From Calditrichia bacterium (lineage in GTDB: Bacteria; Calditrichota; Calditrichia; Calditrichales; J004), in assembly GCA_020635035.1 (NCBI GenBank), contig JACKAO010000001.1, positions 372,001 to 436,000 on the forward strand: 64,000 bases of DNA, read 5' to 3'. Of this stretch, positions 9,318 to 19,657 are shown piece by piece. Below the pieces are notes generated by a model. That model had not been told where the DNA came from. It did no database searches and worked only from the letters and a program-made list of their open reading frames with translations. Each line of letters begins with the position of its first letter. Positions within the stretch are counted from its first letter, which is position 1. A program made the position numbers and the translations under genes.

Positions 9318-10569
9318 CGATATGTCGATTTGGAAAATTATCATTTTATGTTTAATCGTTTTAAACGTCTTGCACAGCCAGGATACAGCTGACCTTTATT
9401 ATGAATTACTTGATCAGGAATTCAGGGATAAAACAGATAATACGGATATTAATACTCTGATAACTGAGTTTGAAAATTATATCAACAGCTATCCGAATTC
9501 TGCTCAGGAAGATGAAGCACTGTTCAGGCTGGCAGGATTATATAAAAAAAACAGCAAAACGAACAAACAGTTTTTTACCCTGCTCAAACTTAATCTTCTT
9601 CATGGTAAAAGCCCTTTACAGAAATCTGTAAGTTTTATCCTGGATTCACTGATAACATATAATGTTGAGATGCATCTTAGCCCGGAAAGTGAAGCAGCAA
9701 TAAAAACCCTTAATAACAAAGTGGCCCGGGAAGATTATCGACTGTCATATATAGATTTTCTTTCGTTTTTGCATTCTGTAAATATTGCAAGTATTGATCC
9801 CTTAGCAATAGATGCTTTCAATAAATACCGCATACTTTTTAAAACAAATACAGACCTTGATGCAGTGCTATTCTGGCAGGCAGAAATTTATAAACGAAAC
9901 AAAATGCAAGGACTGGCGGCTATGAATCTAAAAGCAATTACAAGCATATTCAAAGAATCACGTTTTGTCCCTAAAGCTTTTTTTGAATTGGCTCAAATAA
10001 GTTTTAATTATTATAAGCAACCAGATATTGCAACAGATTATTACATTGAACTAATAAATCAATATCCGGAAGCAGATATCACAGGTGATGCCCAATATGA
10101 GCTGGCGCGTATTTATGATGTTTATTTCAAGGACACAAAAGAAGCCCTTACAAATTATAAGTTACAGGTGCAAGCGTTTCCCGATAATCGATACTATGCA
10201 CGTTCTTTAAATAGAATCGCGGAGTTATATTTAGCAGAAAATGATTACATCCAATCAGTAAAATATTATAAACAGATCGTAGAGTCCGTGCCGGACAGTA
10301 CGTTTGCATATGGTGCTCTAGTGAAAATTAAGGACTTGTATCTAAACAATATTAATGACAAAGCTCAGGCTGCTGCAACCATGCAGCTATTTCTTCAGAT
10401 TTTTCCAAAACATCCTGAAACGCCGGGATATATTCTTAAAGCTGCAAAACTGTACCAGAAAGACATCAAAGATAATTTGAAAGCAAATGAGCTTTTTAAA
10501 ATACTAATTGAAAAGTATCCTCAAACTGCAGCTGCTAAGGAAGCAAAAACGCTTTATACTCAAAACTAA
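9310..10569 (+). CDS. secreted tetratricopeptide repeat protein
   Basis: The N-terminus has a signal peptide: a hydrophobic stretch WKIIILCLIVLNVLHS, then QD. The mature part is a chain of TPR-like helical pairs, for example AKFFELAQISFNYY-like units and YELARIYD, with spacing near 36 residues. These resemble the BamD/YbgF/Tol-associated TPR proteins that scaffold envelope complexes. I cannot assign a specific partner. Two in-frame starts exist: 9310, which overlaps the NFACT gene, and 9322, which gives a cleaner signal peptide. Neither has a strong ribosome-binding site. The 3' end overlaps the convergent PorV-like gene by four bases. Confidence 0.8.
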   Translation: MYNDMSIWKIIILCLIVLNVLHSQDTADLYYELLDQEFRDKTDNTDINTLITEFENYINSYPNSAQEDEALFRLAGLYKKNSKTNKQFFTLLKLNLLHGKSPLQKSVSFILDSLITYNVEMHLSPESEAAIKTLNNKVAREDYRLSYIDFLSFLHSVNIASIDPLAIDAFNKYRILFKTNTDLDAVLFWQAEIYKRNKMQGLAAMNLKAITSIFKESRFVPKAFFELAQISFNYYKQPDIATDYYIELINQYPEADITGDAQYELARIYDVYFKDTKEALTNYKLQVQAFPDNRYYARSLNRIAELYLAENDYIQSVKYYKQIVESVPDSTFAYGALVKIKDLYLNNINDKAQAAATMQLFLQIFPKHPETPGYILKAAKLYQKDIKDNLKANELFKILIEKYPQTAAAKEAKTLYTQN

Positions 10570-11534
10570 AAAATATTATTAAAGAAGATGTGAAGTGAGA
10601 TGCGATGAATATTTCCAAGTTCATTGCCGTATTCAGTAAAAGCATAGTCAAGTGTTACTCTTGGGAGTGAAATCCCAATGCCTGCGTTAAACCTTTGTAT
10701 ATCATCTATTCCCAAACGTAAAGCGAGCATTTCATCATAGGAAATTTCCATTCCCGCCATGAGATCCGCGCTTAAAGGTCCGATACTAAATTGGGACGAA
10801 TATTCCCTGTTTTCAGCCAAAAGATTAACATCAATGGTTGGAGTGATCGCCAGATCAGCAGCGGGTATAAAAAATGAAAATGCAGATCCTAAACGCATAG
10901 ATGGAGTAATGAACTGTTTTTCATTTGTGCTCCAGGCAATCAAAGTGCTGGTAAAATCACGCAGAACTAATCCAAATCTTAGATTATTCATTGTGTATTT
11001 TAAGCCGGCATCGAATCCTATCCCTGTTGCCGATTCAAGTTCAAAGTCTCTGTAAATGAATTTTACATTAACGCCCCAGTCCAGGTCTTGATTATATTTT
11101 TCGGCATAAGCAAGAGTAAAAATATAATCACCGGTATTAAAAAGTTTGACAAGTGCGGGATCAACACGGTTATTAACAAGTGCATTCCGGCTGTCTTTTA
11201 TATCATTAACAGTGAGATAATATAATGAAGCAGCGATGGCTGAATTTTCTGTCAATGGTGTTGATGCAGAAAGAAAGCTATTTTGAATACTGGAGATAAA
11301 TTGTTTACTGTGCATAAATTGGAGCTGCAGACCATTTGCTTCCATTAATCCTGCAGGATTCCAGTATATAGCGGAAACATCATTCGCGAGAGCAGAAAAT
11401 GCGCCACCCATCGCCGTACCACGGCTGCCTGCACCAAGATAAAGAAATTCACCTGCATATTTTTTAAAGGAACTTGCCCAGCTATTACTGCAAAATAAAA
11501 GTAATAAGGCAAGAAAAATCATCTTTTTAGGCAT
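10566..11534 (-). CDS. PorV/PorQ family outer-membrane protein
   Basis: This is a predicted outer-membrane beta-barrel of the PorV/PorQ family, part of or related to type IX secretion (PorV shuttles cargo in that system). The signature is just after the signal peptide: FLYLGAGSRGTAMGGAF and DVSAIYWNPAGL. Alternating beta-strand sequence runs to the C-terminus, which ends in aromatic residues (FFNNIF). I chose the start at 11534 because it gives a normal signal peptide (MPKKMIFLALLLLF). An ATG at 11552 overlaps the upstream gene by 4 bases and would add six residues, two of them acidic. The protein supports the FCB assignment together with the sorting domain near 50400. Confidence 0.85.
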   Translation of the reverse strand: MPKKMIFLALLLLFCSNSWASSFKKYAGEFLYLGAGSRGTAMGGAFSALANDVSAIYWNPAGLMEANGLQLQFMHSKQFISSIQNSFLSASTPLTENSAIAASLYYLTVNDIKDSRNALVNNRVDPALVKLFNTGDYIFTLAYAEKYNQDLDWGVNVKFIYRDFELESATGIGFDAGLKYTMNNLRFGLVLRDFTSTLIAWSTNEKQFITPSMRLGSAFSFFIPAADLAITPTIDVNLLAENREYSSQFSIGPLSADLMAGMEISYDEMLALRLGIDDIQRFNAGIGISLPRVTLDYAFTEYGNELGNIHRISLHIFFNNIF

Positions 11535-11548
11535 AAAATCAGGTTCTT

Positions 11549-12130
11549 TCATTTTAAGAGAGTCAATATTGTGCCGCTTAAAAGTGGAATTGAAAGATTA
11601 TCATTTATCGGTAGCGGAATCAACTCTAGCACCGCGCATAAAGCGGCAACACCAATTATCATATAATAGTTTTCAAAAAAAATGCTAAATATCATTGCGG
11701 TAATAATAAAGAATGTCAATGTTCCTTCAAGTGATTTATTAAATAATTTTATTTTTCCGAATTTTTTTCCAAAAACAGCTGCCAGACTATCTGAAAATGA
11801 CAGTAACAGCATTGATACTATTGCTACATCCTTATCAAAAACAAAACAAGTTAAAAAAAAGGCAAGGAATAAAAGCGTTGCTCCGTTAAACCTGCTTTGC
11901 AATTCATGGTTCCTTAAAATTTTACCAAAGAACCCTTCATAAATCTGTTTAATTTTAATAACATTTGTACGAAGAATTTCACCTGTAATAAAAACAATTA
12001 AAATGATTCCGCTAACAATGATCGCCTGATCTTTGGTTAAGAAAGAAGCGTATATAATTGGAAATAGTCCTGTTAACAAATGGATCGATTTTCTCAGGAT
12101 TTCATCTTTTATTGATAGATCTTGGACCAT
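11549..12130 (-). CDS. membrane protein, dolichol/phytol/diacylglycerol kinase-like (SEC59/VTE5 family)
   Basis: This 193-residue integral membrane protein has about six hydrophobic segments (for example YASFLTKDQAIIVSGIILIVF). The opening RKSIHLLTGLFPIIYA resembles CTP-dependent polyprenol/diacylglycerol kinases. So does the internal SFSDSLAAVFGKKFGKIKLF followed by KSLEGTLTFF, where the D-x-A-A-x-x-G-K and K-S-x-E-G-T elements are the family signature. The substrate lipid cannot be told from sequence. The gene ends inside an ATGA overlap with an alternative start of the PorV-like gene, suggesting co-transcription. Confidence 0.8.
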   Translation of the reverse strand: MVQDLSIKDEILRKSIHLLTGLFPIIYASFLTKDQAIIVSGIILIVFITGEILRTNVIKIKQIYEGFFGKILRNHELQSRFNGATLLFLAFFLTCFVFDKDVAIVSMLLLSFSDSLAAVFGKKFGKIKLFNKSLEGTLTFFIITAMIFSIFFENYYMIIGVAALCAVLELIPLPINDNLSIPLLSGTILTLLK

Positions 12131-12207
12131 AATAATATTTTAATTTCAACTATAAAAAAATAACAGGCAATTGTTTAGTTGGAAATGCAAAATTATTTCC
12201 CCTGTGA

Positions 12208-12963
12208 TTATTCCGATTTTTCAAGATTGCTCACTGTCAGTTCAATTTCTGGTTGTTCTCCTATCATACTGCCTTCGGGAAGGCTTTGTTTTAGAACGGT
12301 ATTGGGTAAATAGGAAGAATTCTCTTCGTAACGAATATTTGAAACTTTTACACCAAGTTGCTCCAGTTGCTGACTGGCAGCCGACAGACTTTTTCCAATC
12401 AGATTTGGAATTTTTCTTTGTGAAGGTTTTTCACCCAAGCTAACTGTAATTGTAATAGGAGTATTTTTTTGAACAATCTGTCCTTGTGGAAATGACTGAC
12501 TTATTACAGCACCTTCCGGATACAAATCGGAATATGCATACAATGTTGTGCGTAATTTTAAGTTCATTGCATTCAACTTTAACTCAGCATCTCGCGGGGA
12601 AATACCAAAAAGATTAGGCATTATTACAGGCTTTTCGCCAATACTGACTGTCAGGTAGACGTTTCTTCCTTCCTTTACCGTGGAATAAGCAATTGGCATC
12701 TGATCTATAACTGTTCCTGCGCTATAATGTGCATCGTAAACAGAATCCGCGATCACAACATGAAAACCATGGCTTTCCAGTGCTGCTTTCGCATCATTAA
12801 CACTCATTTCAACGCTATCAGGCATTTGAATTTCATCTCCAAGATCGACATACCAGGGCATTACAATCTTATCCATGATAACTGTAAATAAAAACAGGGA
12901 CAGAATTACTGCCAGTATTTTAAATAATTTTGTTTGTCTGAATTGCTCAAAATCAAATTCCAT
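12208..12963 (-). CDS. membrane-anchored triple-PASTA protein
   Basis: A short cytoplasmic N-terminus and one transmembrane helix (about 14-30, ILAVILSLFLFTVIM) are followed by three PASTA domains at about 45-112, 113-181 and 182-248. Each begins with a proline-containing strand (MPDSVEMSVNDA, MPNLFGISPRDAELKL, IPNLIGKSLSAASQQL). PASTA domains bind muropeptides or other wall ligands and usually belong to Ser/Thr kinases or penicillin-binding proteins. Here there is neither a kinase nor a transpeptidase domain. The gene lies 4 bases downstream of dtd in a minus-strand run with dnaE. Confidence 0.9.
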   Translation of the reverse strand: MEFDFEQFRQTKLFKILAVILSLFLFTVIMDKIVMPWYVDLGDEIQMPDSVEMSVNDAKAALESHGFHVVIADSVYDAHYSAGTVIDQMPIAYSTVKEGRNVYLTVSIGEKPVIMPNLFGISPRDAELKLNAMNLKLRTTLYAYSDLYPEGAVISQSFPQGQIVQKNTPITITVSLGEKPSQRKIPNLIGKSLSAASQQLEQLGVKVSNIRYEENSSYLPNTVLKQSLPEGSMIGEQPEIELTVSNLEKSE

Positions 12964-12967
12964 CTAA

Positions 12968-13420
12968 CTATCCGTTATTTTTACTTTCAATCATTATCGT
13001 AACAGGTCCGCGGTTAAGCAGCTGAACATCCATCATAGCGCCAAATATACCTGTTTCAACTTTTACAGGGTAATTTGTTTTTAATATTTCCAGAAATTTA
13101 ATATAAAATGCTTCGCCCTTTTCCGGAGCAGCAGCTTTTATATAACTCGGTCTTCTTCCACGCTGTGTATCCGCGAGCAATGTAAATTGAGAAATTACAA
13201 GTAATTCTCCGGAAACATCCAATAAAGAAAGATTCATTTTATCATTCTGGTCTTCGAAAATCCGCAGGTTTACACATTTTTCTGCTACCCAGGACAAATC
13301 TTCTTCTCTGTCATCTGTCGCTATTCCTACAAGAAGCAACAAGCCATTATTGATTTTTCCAACAATTTTTCCTTCTACAGCTACTGAAGCTGAAGAAACC
13401 CGTTGAACTAAAACTTTCAT
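12968..13420 (-). CDS. dtd: D-aminoacyl-tRNA deacylase
   Basis: Dtd hydrolyses D-amino acids from mischarged tRNA. The two diagnostic motifs are present: SQFTLLADTQRGRRPSY at 77-93 and the Gly-cisPro motif NRGPVTI at 136-142. The 150 residues are the usual length. Its ATG overlaps the dnaE stop codon (ATGA), which indicates translational coupling. Confidence 0.96.
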   Translation of the reverse strand: MKVLVQRVSSASVAVEGKIVGKINNGLLLLVGIATDDREEDLSWVAEKCVNLRIFEDQNDKMNLSLLDVSGELLVISQFTLLADTQRGRRPSYIKAAAPEKGEAFYIKFLEILKTNYPVKVETGIFGAMMDVQLLNRGPVTIMIESKNNG

Positions 13421-16400
13421 TTGTACTCATTCAGGCTGATTTTAACATTTTGAGTTCCAATTAAGTTGCAAAGTTGCCTTAGGGTAGCCTGGGTCATATT
13501 TATTCCGGTTTTTGTTGATTGCATCTGAATGTTGCCGTCACCGTTAAAATTAAATCCAAAAGATAAAGGTTGTTTTCCGGGACTCGAACTAATAGCCATC
13601 TTCAGTTTATACAATAGTTCATCATCCATTTTTTTTCGATCAAGTTGCAGCATTACCGAGTTTGTCAGAAGCTCAGGTACCTTATTTACATCAAAGGCAG
13701 AGTCGACAACGATTTTAATTACATTGTCATCAGCGCCGGAATTTAGAGTGCCCTGGATAAAAACAATCGCATCTGATTTTAGGAATTCTTCACATTTAGG
13801 AAAAACTGAACCAAAAACAACTGCTTCGTACGTATGTTCATAATCTTCAAGTTTTACAAAGGCCATTTTTTGTTGTTTTTTGTCAAATAATGTACGGATT
13901 TCAATTATCTGGCCGCAAACTCTTAACGATTTGGGTAGTGGCAAGGGTTCAGCATCATCATCTTCATCACTTCTGGATGGCAATTTTGTTGCATAAAGCT
14001 CTATCAATGGTTTAAATGGTTCTAAAGGATGTCCTGAGATATAAAAACCGAGAAGTTCACGTTCTTTCTTTAACTTTTCTGTTAAATTCCAGTCGGGAAT
14101 CTCAGGTAAAGGCGGCTCTTTTATGGACTCTTCTGCTGATAACTCTCCATTATCAAAAAGACCGAGCTGGTTTTTGTTCTGGAAACGGTTACTCTGTACC
14201 TGCTGGCCGAATTCAATCGCTGTTTCAACGGAATTATACAGCTGTGAACGGTTACCTTTTAGGGAATCAAGAGCGCCCGCCATAGAGAGACTTTCCAGTA
14301 CTTTTTTATTTACAAGTCGTAAATCAACCCGCTGGACCAGATCAAACAAAGTTGTAAAATTTCCTGCTTCCTGACGTGCCTGAACAATATTATTGATAGC
14401 GTTTGCTCCAACATTCTTGATTGCAGCCATTCCAAAAGCAATTGTTTTGCTGTCCATCGGCATAAAATTGGCTTCAGAATAATTCACATCCGGGGGATTG
14501 ATTGTTAACCCCAGCTTACGGCATTCATCCATTAAAACCATGATACGATTCAGACTGTTTAATTCACTTGTTAAGTTTGCCGACATAAATTCTGCCGGGA
14601 AATGGGCCTTTAGATATGCTGTTTGGTAGGCAATAAGGGCATAAGCGGCGGAATGCGATTTATTAAAGCCATATTGGGCAAATTTTTCAATAAGGTCAAA
14701 GATATCTTCAGCAATTTTCTTGTCGATGCTATTGGTAATACAGCCTTTAACAAAGAATTCTTTCTGCTCCATCATAACTTCAAGCTTTTTCTTACCCATA
14801 GCGCGTCGCATTAAATCCGCTTGGGCAAGACTGAATCCGCCCAGGTCGGATGCAATACGCATTACCTGTTCCTGGTAAACAATAATCCCATAAGTTTCAG
14901 CTAGTATAGGTTCAAGCCTGGGGTGCAGGTATTCTATCTCTTTGCGGCCGTATTTACGATCAATAAAATCATTGATCATTTGCATGGGGCCGGGCCTGTA
15001 AAGAGCATTCATAGCAATAAGATCTTCAACACGGCTGGGCTTAAGTTTCTTCAGATATTCCTGCATACCGGAAGATTCAAACTGAAAAACACCAACCGTT
15101 AAACCTTCTCCAAATAATGAGAAAGTTTGCATATCGTCTAATGGGATTTTCTGGACATCAAAATTCGGGTCATGTCTTTGCCTTATCATGTTTTCGGCTT
15201 TTTGGATTACAGTAAGGTTACGCAATCCAAGAAAGTCCATTTTCAGGAGACCCATTGTTTCGGACCAGCCCATTGTCCATTGAGTTGTTATTTCACCTTC
15301 GCTGGTCTTATAAAGGGGTGCATAATTTGTTATATCTTCAGGGGCAATGATTATTCCTGCGGCATGTACTGAACTGTGGCGGGCAATACCTTCAAGTGTT
15401 TTCGAATATTTGACCAGCTCCTGCATCTGAATATCATCACTTTGAGCTATTTCTTTTAATTCAGGCACTTCTTCAAATGCGCGTTCTAGCGGCAGTGGTT
15501 TTGCACCTTCATGCGGTACAAGCTTTGCAATAGAATCTGCTTTTCCGATCGGGATTTTAAGCACTCTTGAAACATCGCGAATTACTCCGCGTGATGCCAT
15601 TGTTCCAAAAGTAATAATCTGAGCTACATTCTTACGTCCGTATTTTTCTCTTACATACTCAATTACTTCATCGCGTCGTTCAACACAGAAGTCGATATCA
15701 ATATCAGGCATAGTTACACGTTCAGGATTAAGAAAACGTTCAAAAAGGAGATCATATTTTAACGGATCAACGTCTGTAATTCCTAAAGTATATGCAACCA
15801 TACTGCCGGCGGCCGATCCCCTGCCCAAACCAACGGGTATATCTTTTTCTCTTGCTGCATTTATAAAATCCTGTGTGATTAAAAAGTAGCCGGCAAAACC
15901 CATTTTTTGAATTACGCCCAGCTCATAATCAATACGATTTTTTATTTCAGGGGTGATATTCTTGTTGAATTTTTTATCGGCACCGCGCATTGTCAATATT
16001 TTTAAATATTCATTTTCGTCCGCAGTACCTTCATTGGCCGGAATGCTGAAACGTGGCAAAAGACGGGCGTTGAAATCAAGTTCCAGATTGATCTTTTCGG
16101 TTATCTCAAGTGTGTTTTCAAGTACCTGGGATTTATCCTTAAAAAGGCTGTACATTTCTCCGGGAGATTTCATGTACAATTCTTCAGTACCATAGCGCAT
16201 TCGATTTGGATCGTCGCGGTCTTTTCCGGTTTGCAGACAGATCAGAATATCATGGGCTTCATGATCACCATGATTTAGATAATGGGTGTCGTTAGTGGCG
16301 ACCACTTTTACACCCATCTCTTTTGCCAGATCATAAATCATTGGATAAACATGCTGTTCTTCGGGGATATGATGGTTTTGAATTTCAAAATAGAAATCGT

Positions 16401-16902
16401 CACCAAATAATTTTATATATCGCTCAGCTTCTTTTATCGCATCATCACGCCTGCCCTGTCTTAATTTCCATGCAATTGGACCACTCATACAGGCAGAAGT
16501 TGCAATGAGCCCTTCTGAATACTGAGTGAGTGATTCAAAATCGATCCGGGGTTTATAATACATACCTTCCAGGTAGGCAAGTGATGATAACTTAATTAGG
16601 TTTTTAAATCCTTTTTCATTTTTGGCAAGCAAAACAAGGTGATAGGCATTTGCTTCTCCGTCAATTTTTTGCCTGAAATCACGCTTTCCCGGAGCAATAT
16701 AAGCTTCACAGCCGATTATTGGTTTTATACCGGCTTTTTTGCATTCTGAGTAAAACTCCACTGCACCGAATAAATTTCCATGATCGGTAATGGCAAGGGC
16801 TTGCATGCCTAGTTCACCGGCACGGTTAACCATATCCTTGAGCCGGCCTGCTCCATCTAATAATGAATAATGTGTATGACTGTGTAAATGTACAAACGAC
16901 AA
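13417..16902 (-). CDS. dnaE: DNA polymerase III alpha subunit
   Basis: This is the replicative polymerase of the DnaE1 class (1161 residues). The PHP domain opens with FVHLHSHTHYSLLDG. The polymerase core carries PVGLGRGSAAGSMV and the catalytic aspartates PDIDIDF, followed by YGRKNVAQIITFGTM. A helix-hairpin-helix region and the C-terminal OB fold (LRVCGQIIEIRTLFDKK, then MAFVKLEDYE) follow. The start appears to be TTG at 16902, with an AAAGGA motif upstream. Translation from it gives the expected MSFVHLHSH N-terminus. Confidence 0.96.
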   Translation of the reverse strand: MSFVHLHSHTHYSLLDGAGRLKDMVNRAGELGMQALAITDHGNLFGAVEFYSECKKAGIKPIIGCEAYIAPGKRDFRQKIDGEANAYHLVLLAKNEKGFKNLIKLSSLAYLEGMYYKPRIDFESLTQYSEGLIATSACMSGPIAWKLRQGRRDDAIKEAERYIKLFGDDFYFEIQNHHIPEEQHVYPMIYDLAKEMGVKVVATNDTHYLNHGDHEAHDILICLQTGKDRDDPNRMRYGTEELYMKSPGEMYSLFKDKSQVLENTLEITEKINLELDFNARLLPRFSIPANEGTADENEYLKILTMRGADKKFNKNITPEIKNRIDYELGVIQKMGFAGYFLITQDFINAAREKDIPVGLGRGSAAGSMVAYTLGITDVDPLKYDLLFERFLNPERVTMPDIDIDFCVERRDEVIEYVREKYGRKNVAQIITFGTMASRGVIRDVSRVLKIPIGKADSIAKLVPHEGAKPLPLERAFEEVPELKEIAQSDDIQMQELVKYSKTLEGIARHSSVHAAGIIIAPEDITNYAPLYKTSEGEITTQWTMGWSETMGLLKMDFLGLRNLTVIQKAENMIRQRHDPNFDVQKIPLDDMQTFSLFGEGLTVGVFQFESSGMQEYLKKLKPSRVEDLIAMNALYRPGPMQMINDFIDRKYGRKEIEYLHPRLEPILAETYGIIVYQEQVMRIASDLGGFSLAQADLMRRAMGKKKLEVMMEQKEFFVKGCITNSIDKKIAEDIFDLIEKFAQYGFNKSHSAAYALIAYQTAYLKAHFPAEFMSANLTSELNSLNRIMVLMDECRKLGLTINPPDVNYSEANFMPMDSKTIAFGMAAIKNVGANAINNIVQARQEAGNFTTLFDLVQRVDLRLVNKKVLESLSMAGALDSLKGNRSQLYNSVETAIEFGQQVQSNRFQNKNQLGLFDNGELSAEESIKEPPLPEIPDWNLTEKLKKERELLGFYISGHPLEPFKPLIELYATKLPSRSDEDDDAEPLPLPKSLRVCGQIIEIRTLFDKKQQKMAFVKLEDYEHTYEAVVFGSVFPKCEEFLKSDAIVFIQGTLNSGADDNVIKIVVDSAFDVNKVPELLTNSVMLQLDRKKMDDELLYKLKMAISSSPGKQPLSFGFNFNGDGNIQMQSTKTGINMTQATLRQLCNLIGTQNVKISLNEYK

Positions 16903-17031
16903 AACTTTTCCTTTGTTTATAAGCTATTGAAAATATATCACTTACGAAGGTTTTATATTTAATTTGATGTGGTTTTTAATTTAGACTCGCTGGTAAAAAA
17001 TTGCAAAGTAAAATAAGGATAATAATAGCAG

Positions 17032-19656
17032 TTATTTTAAAAGCTTTTTGAGTTCATTTAGTTTTTGTAATGCCTGGAGCGGAGTCATATTGTTTATATC
17101 AAGCTTATCAATGTGCTTTTCCAGTTCAGAATTCTGGGGCTGCTCAAAAAGATTAATCTGGTTTCTGTCAACATTACGACCCGGCTGCCGTCGGGCAATT
17201 TTAGGCTGTTTGCTGTTTGGGGTTAGCTCATTTGCTTCCAGATTTGATAATATTTCCTTTGCTCTCTCGATAAGTTCGGGGGGAAGACCTGCAAGCTGAG
17301 CGACATATATTCCATATGAATTATCTGTTCCACCTGGTATAATTTTTCTTAAAAAGATAACCTGATCATCCCATTCTTCTACTGCAACATTATAATTGCG
17401 AATTCGTGGATAAAGCAAGGCCAGTTCTGTTAATTCATGGTAGTGTGTTGCAAATAATGTCTTAGAAAAAATCTTTTCTGTTTTATGAATATATTCTGCA
17501 ACTGACCAGGCGATAGAAAGTCCGTCAAAAGTTGATGTACCGCGCCCTATTTCATCAAGCAAGATGAGACTTTTGGGGGTTGCATTGTTTAAGATATTAG
17601 CTGTTTCGTTCATTTCAACAAGAAAAGTACTTTCACCCAAAGCCAGATTATCCGAAGCCCCAACTCTAGTGAAAATGCGGTCAACAATGCCTATTCGTGC
17701 ACTCTCTGCCGGTACATAGCTGCCGATCTGAGCCATTAAAACTATTAAGCCCACCTGTCTTAAGAAGGTTGATTTTCCAGCCATATTGGGACCCGTAATG
17801 ATCCAAATCTGCTCTTCTTTTAGATTCATTCTAGTATCATTGGCAATAAAGTCGGTCCCGGGCGGAAGATTTTTTTCAACGACAGGATGGCGACCTTCAA
17901 TTATTTCAAGATCTGTTGAGTCATCAATAAGCGGTTTGTTGTATTTATTTTCATAAGCAGCCAGCGCAAGACTGTTGATACAATCAATCTCAGCAATTAT
18001 TACACTGTTCTTTTGGATTTCTGCCGTGTGAGCCGCTATTTTTTTACGAATCTCCTGGAAGATATCGTATTCCAATTGATTGATTTTTTCTTCTGCACCA
18101 AGAATTTTTTCTTCCCATTCTTTCAAATCTGGTGTTATAAACCGCTCAGCATTAACCAGAGTTTGCTTGCGGATATAATAACCAGGGATTTTATCTTTGT
18201 GAGTATGGGTTACTTCAATATAATATCCGAAAACCTTATTATAACTTACCTTTAAAGTCGGTATACCCGTGCCTTGACGTTCTTTCTGCTGATAATTTAA
18301 CAACCAGTCTTTACCGTGTTCTGCTATTCCGCGCAGCTCATCCAGGTCTTTATTGAATCCTTTTTTTATTAATCCGCCTTCCTGGAGTGTATTGGGTGGA
18401 TTATCAGAGATCGCATCTTCAATTTCTTCCTTGAGCTCCGGAAGCGTGTCAATATTTTTGGCAGCTTTTGAAAGCTGGATAAACACTTTCAATTGCAGCA
18501 GATCTTTTATCGGTTTAAGCACAGCCAGAGAACTTTTAAGATTTAAAACATCTCGTCCATTTGCCCTTCCGGTTGCAATTCTTCCCAAAAGCCTTTCCAT
18601 GTCAAAAACAGAATTAAGGAGTTTGGATAGTTCATCCCTTTGCTGCTTGTTTTCAAGCAATTCAGACAGCCGATCCTGCCGATTGTTTATTTCATCGATT
18701 GATAATAGTGGGTGCTGTAGCCAGTGTTTAAGCATTCGGCTGCCCATTGAAGTAATTGTAAAGTCTAACACTGATAGTAAAGTGGGAGTATTAGCAAGTG
18801 CATTACCTGATTGGGATATTTCAAGATTTCGGCGTGTACTCTCATCTAAAACCATGTATTCAGATAAGTTTAGTACCTGAAGGCTTACAAAATGCTCGAG
18901 ACGGGTTTTATAGTTTTCGGTAATGTAATGTATTACGCAACCAGCAGCGGAAATACCGTAGCTCATCTCATCACAACCAAAACCTTTTAAGGAATGTGAT
19001 TTAAAATGTGACAACAGGGCTTCATATGCATAATCCCGATTAAAAATCCAGTCTTCACGTTTTGTAAGAATAGAGTTTAAGCGATTCTGGCAGATTTTTT
19101 CCACGAAATCAAAATCCTTAGTGGAAACCAGTATCTCTTTGGGCTGATAGCGTATAAGATTTTCCAGTATGTACTGCGTTGGAAACTCGGCAATACGAAA
19201 AGTGCCGGTGGAAACATCGGCAACTGCTATACCGCATGTTTTATCATCAAAACTAATCGAAAGAAGAAAGTTATTGGTTTTACTGTCAAGAATCTTATCG
19301 CTGAGTGTTGCCCCGGGTGAAGCAATTTCAACTACTTCCCTTTTTACAACACCCTTCGCCAGCTTAGGGTCTTCGACCTGTTCACAGATTGCTACCCGTA
19401 ATCCATTGTTCAGTAATTTAGGCAGGTAGTTATCTAATGCATGGTACGGAAATCCTGCTAAAGGAACATCTGCAGATTTGCCATGAGCACGTTTGGTAAG
19501 CGCGATACCCAATACTTTTGAAAGTGTTTTGGCATCTTCATAAAATGTTTCGTAAAAATCACCCATACGGTACAGGAGCAATACGCTTTTGTAATCAGCT
19601 TTAATGCTGAGATATTGCTCCATTAAGGGTGTTGTTTTTGGAGATTTTGCAGACAT
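17032..19656 (-). CDS. mutS: DNA mismatch repair protein MutS
   Basis: MutS recognises mismatches and small loops. The mismatch-binding Phe-x-Glu motif is seen in YRMGDFYETFYEDA. The ATPase domain has Walker A GPNMAGKSTF starting at residue 622 and the Walker B/D-loop LILLDEIGRGTSTFDGL. The C-terminal helix-turn-helix and tail run to residue 874. The length is normal for MutS1, with no nuclease (Smr) domain. The gene starts one base after the sensor kinase stop, so the two are tightly linked on one transcript even though the functions differ. Confidence 0.96.
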   Translation of the reverse strand: MSAKSPKTTPLMEQYLSIKADYKSVLLLYRMGDFYETFYEDAKTLSKVLGIALTKRAHGKSADVPLAGFPYHALDNYLPKLLNNGLRVAICEQVEDPKLAKGVVKREVVEIASPGATLSDKILDSKTNNFLLSISFDDKTCGIAVADVSTGTFRIAEFPTQYILENLIRYQPKEILVSTKDFDFVEKICQNRLNSILTKREDWIFNRDYAYEALLSHFKSHSLKGFGCDEMSYGISAAGCVIHYITENYKTRLEHFVSLQVLNLSEYMVLDESTRRNLEISQSGNALANTPTLLSVLDFTITSMGSRMLKHWLQHPLLSIDEINNRQDRLSELLENKQQRDELSKLLNSVFDMERLLGRIATGRANGRDVLNLKSSLAVLKPIKDLLQLKVFIQLSKAAKNIDTLPELKEEIEDAISDNPPNTLQEGGLIKKGFNKDLDELRGIAEHGKDWLLNYQQKERQGTGIPTLKVSYNKVFGYYIEVTHTHKDKIPGYYIRKQTLVNAERFITPDLKEWEEKILGAEEKINQLEYDIFQEIRKKIAAHTAEIQKNSVIIAEIDCINSLALAAYENKYNKPLIDDSTDLEIIEGRHPVVEKNLPPGTDFIANDTRMNLKEEQIWIITGPNMAGKSTFLRQVGLIVLMAQIGSYVPAESARIGIVDRIFTRVGASDNLALGESTFLVEMNETANILNNATPKSLILLDEIGRGTSTFDGLSIAWSVAEYIHKTEKIFSKTLFATHYHELTELALLYPRIRNYNVAVEEWDDQVIFLRKIIPGGTDNSYGIYVAQLAGLPPELIERAKEILSNLEANELTPNSKQPKIARRQPGRNVDRNQINLFEQPQNSELEKHIDKLDINNMTPLQALQKLNELKKLLK

Positions 19657-19657
19657 G

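Noticed and set aside
18353..18880. 175-codon plus-strand frame
   Set aside because: Antisense to mutS, with Ser-rich translation typical of a shadow frame.
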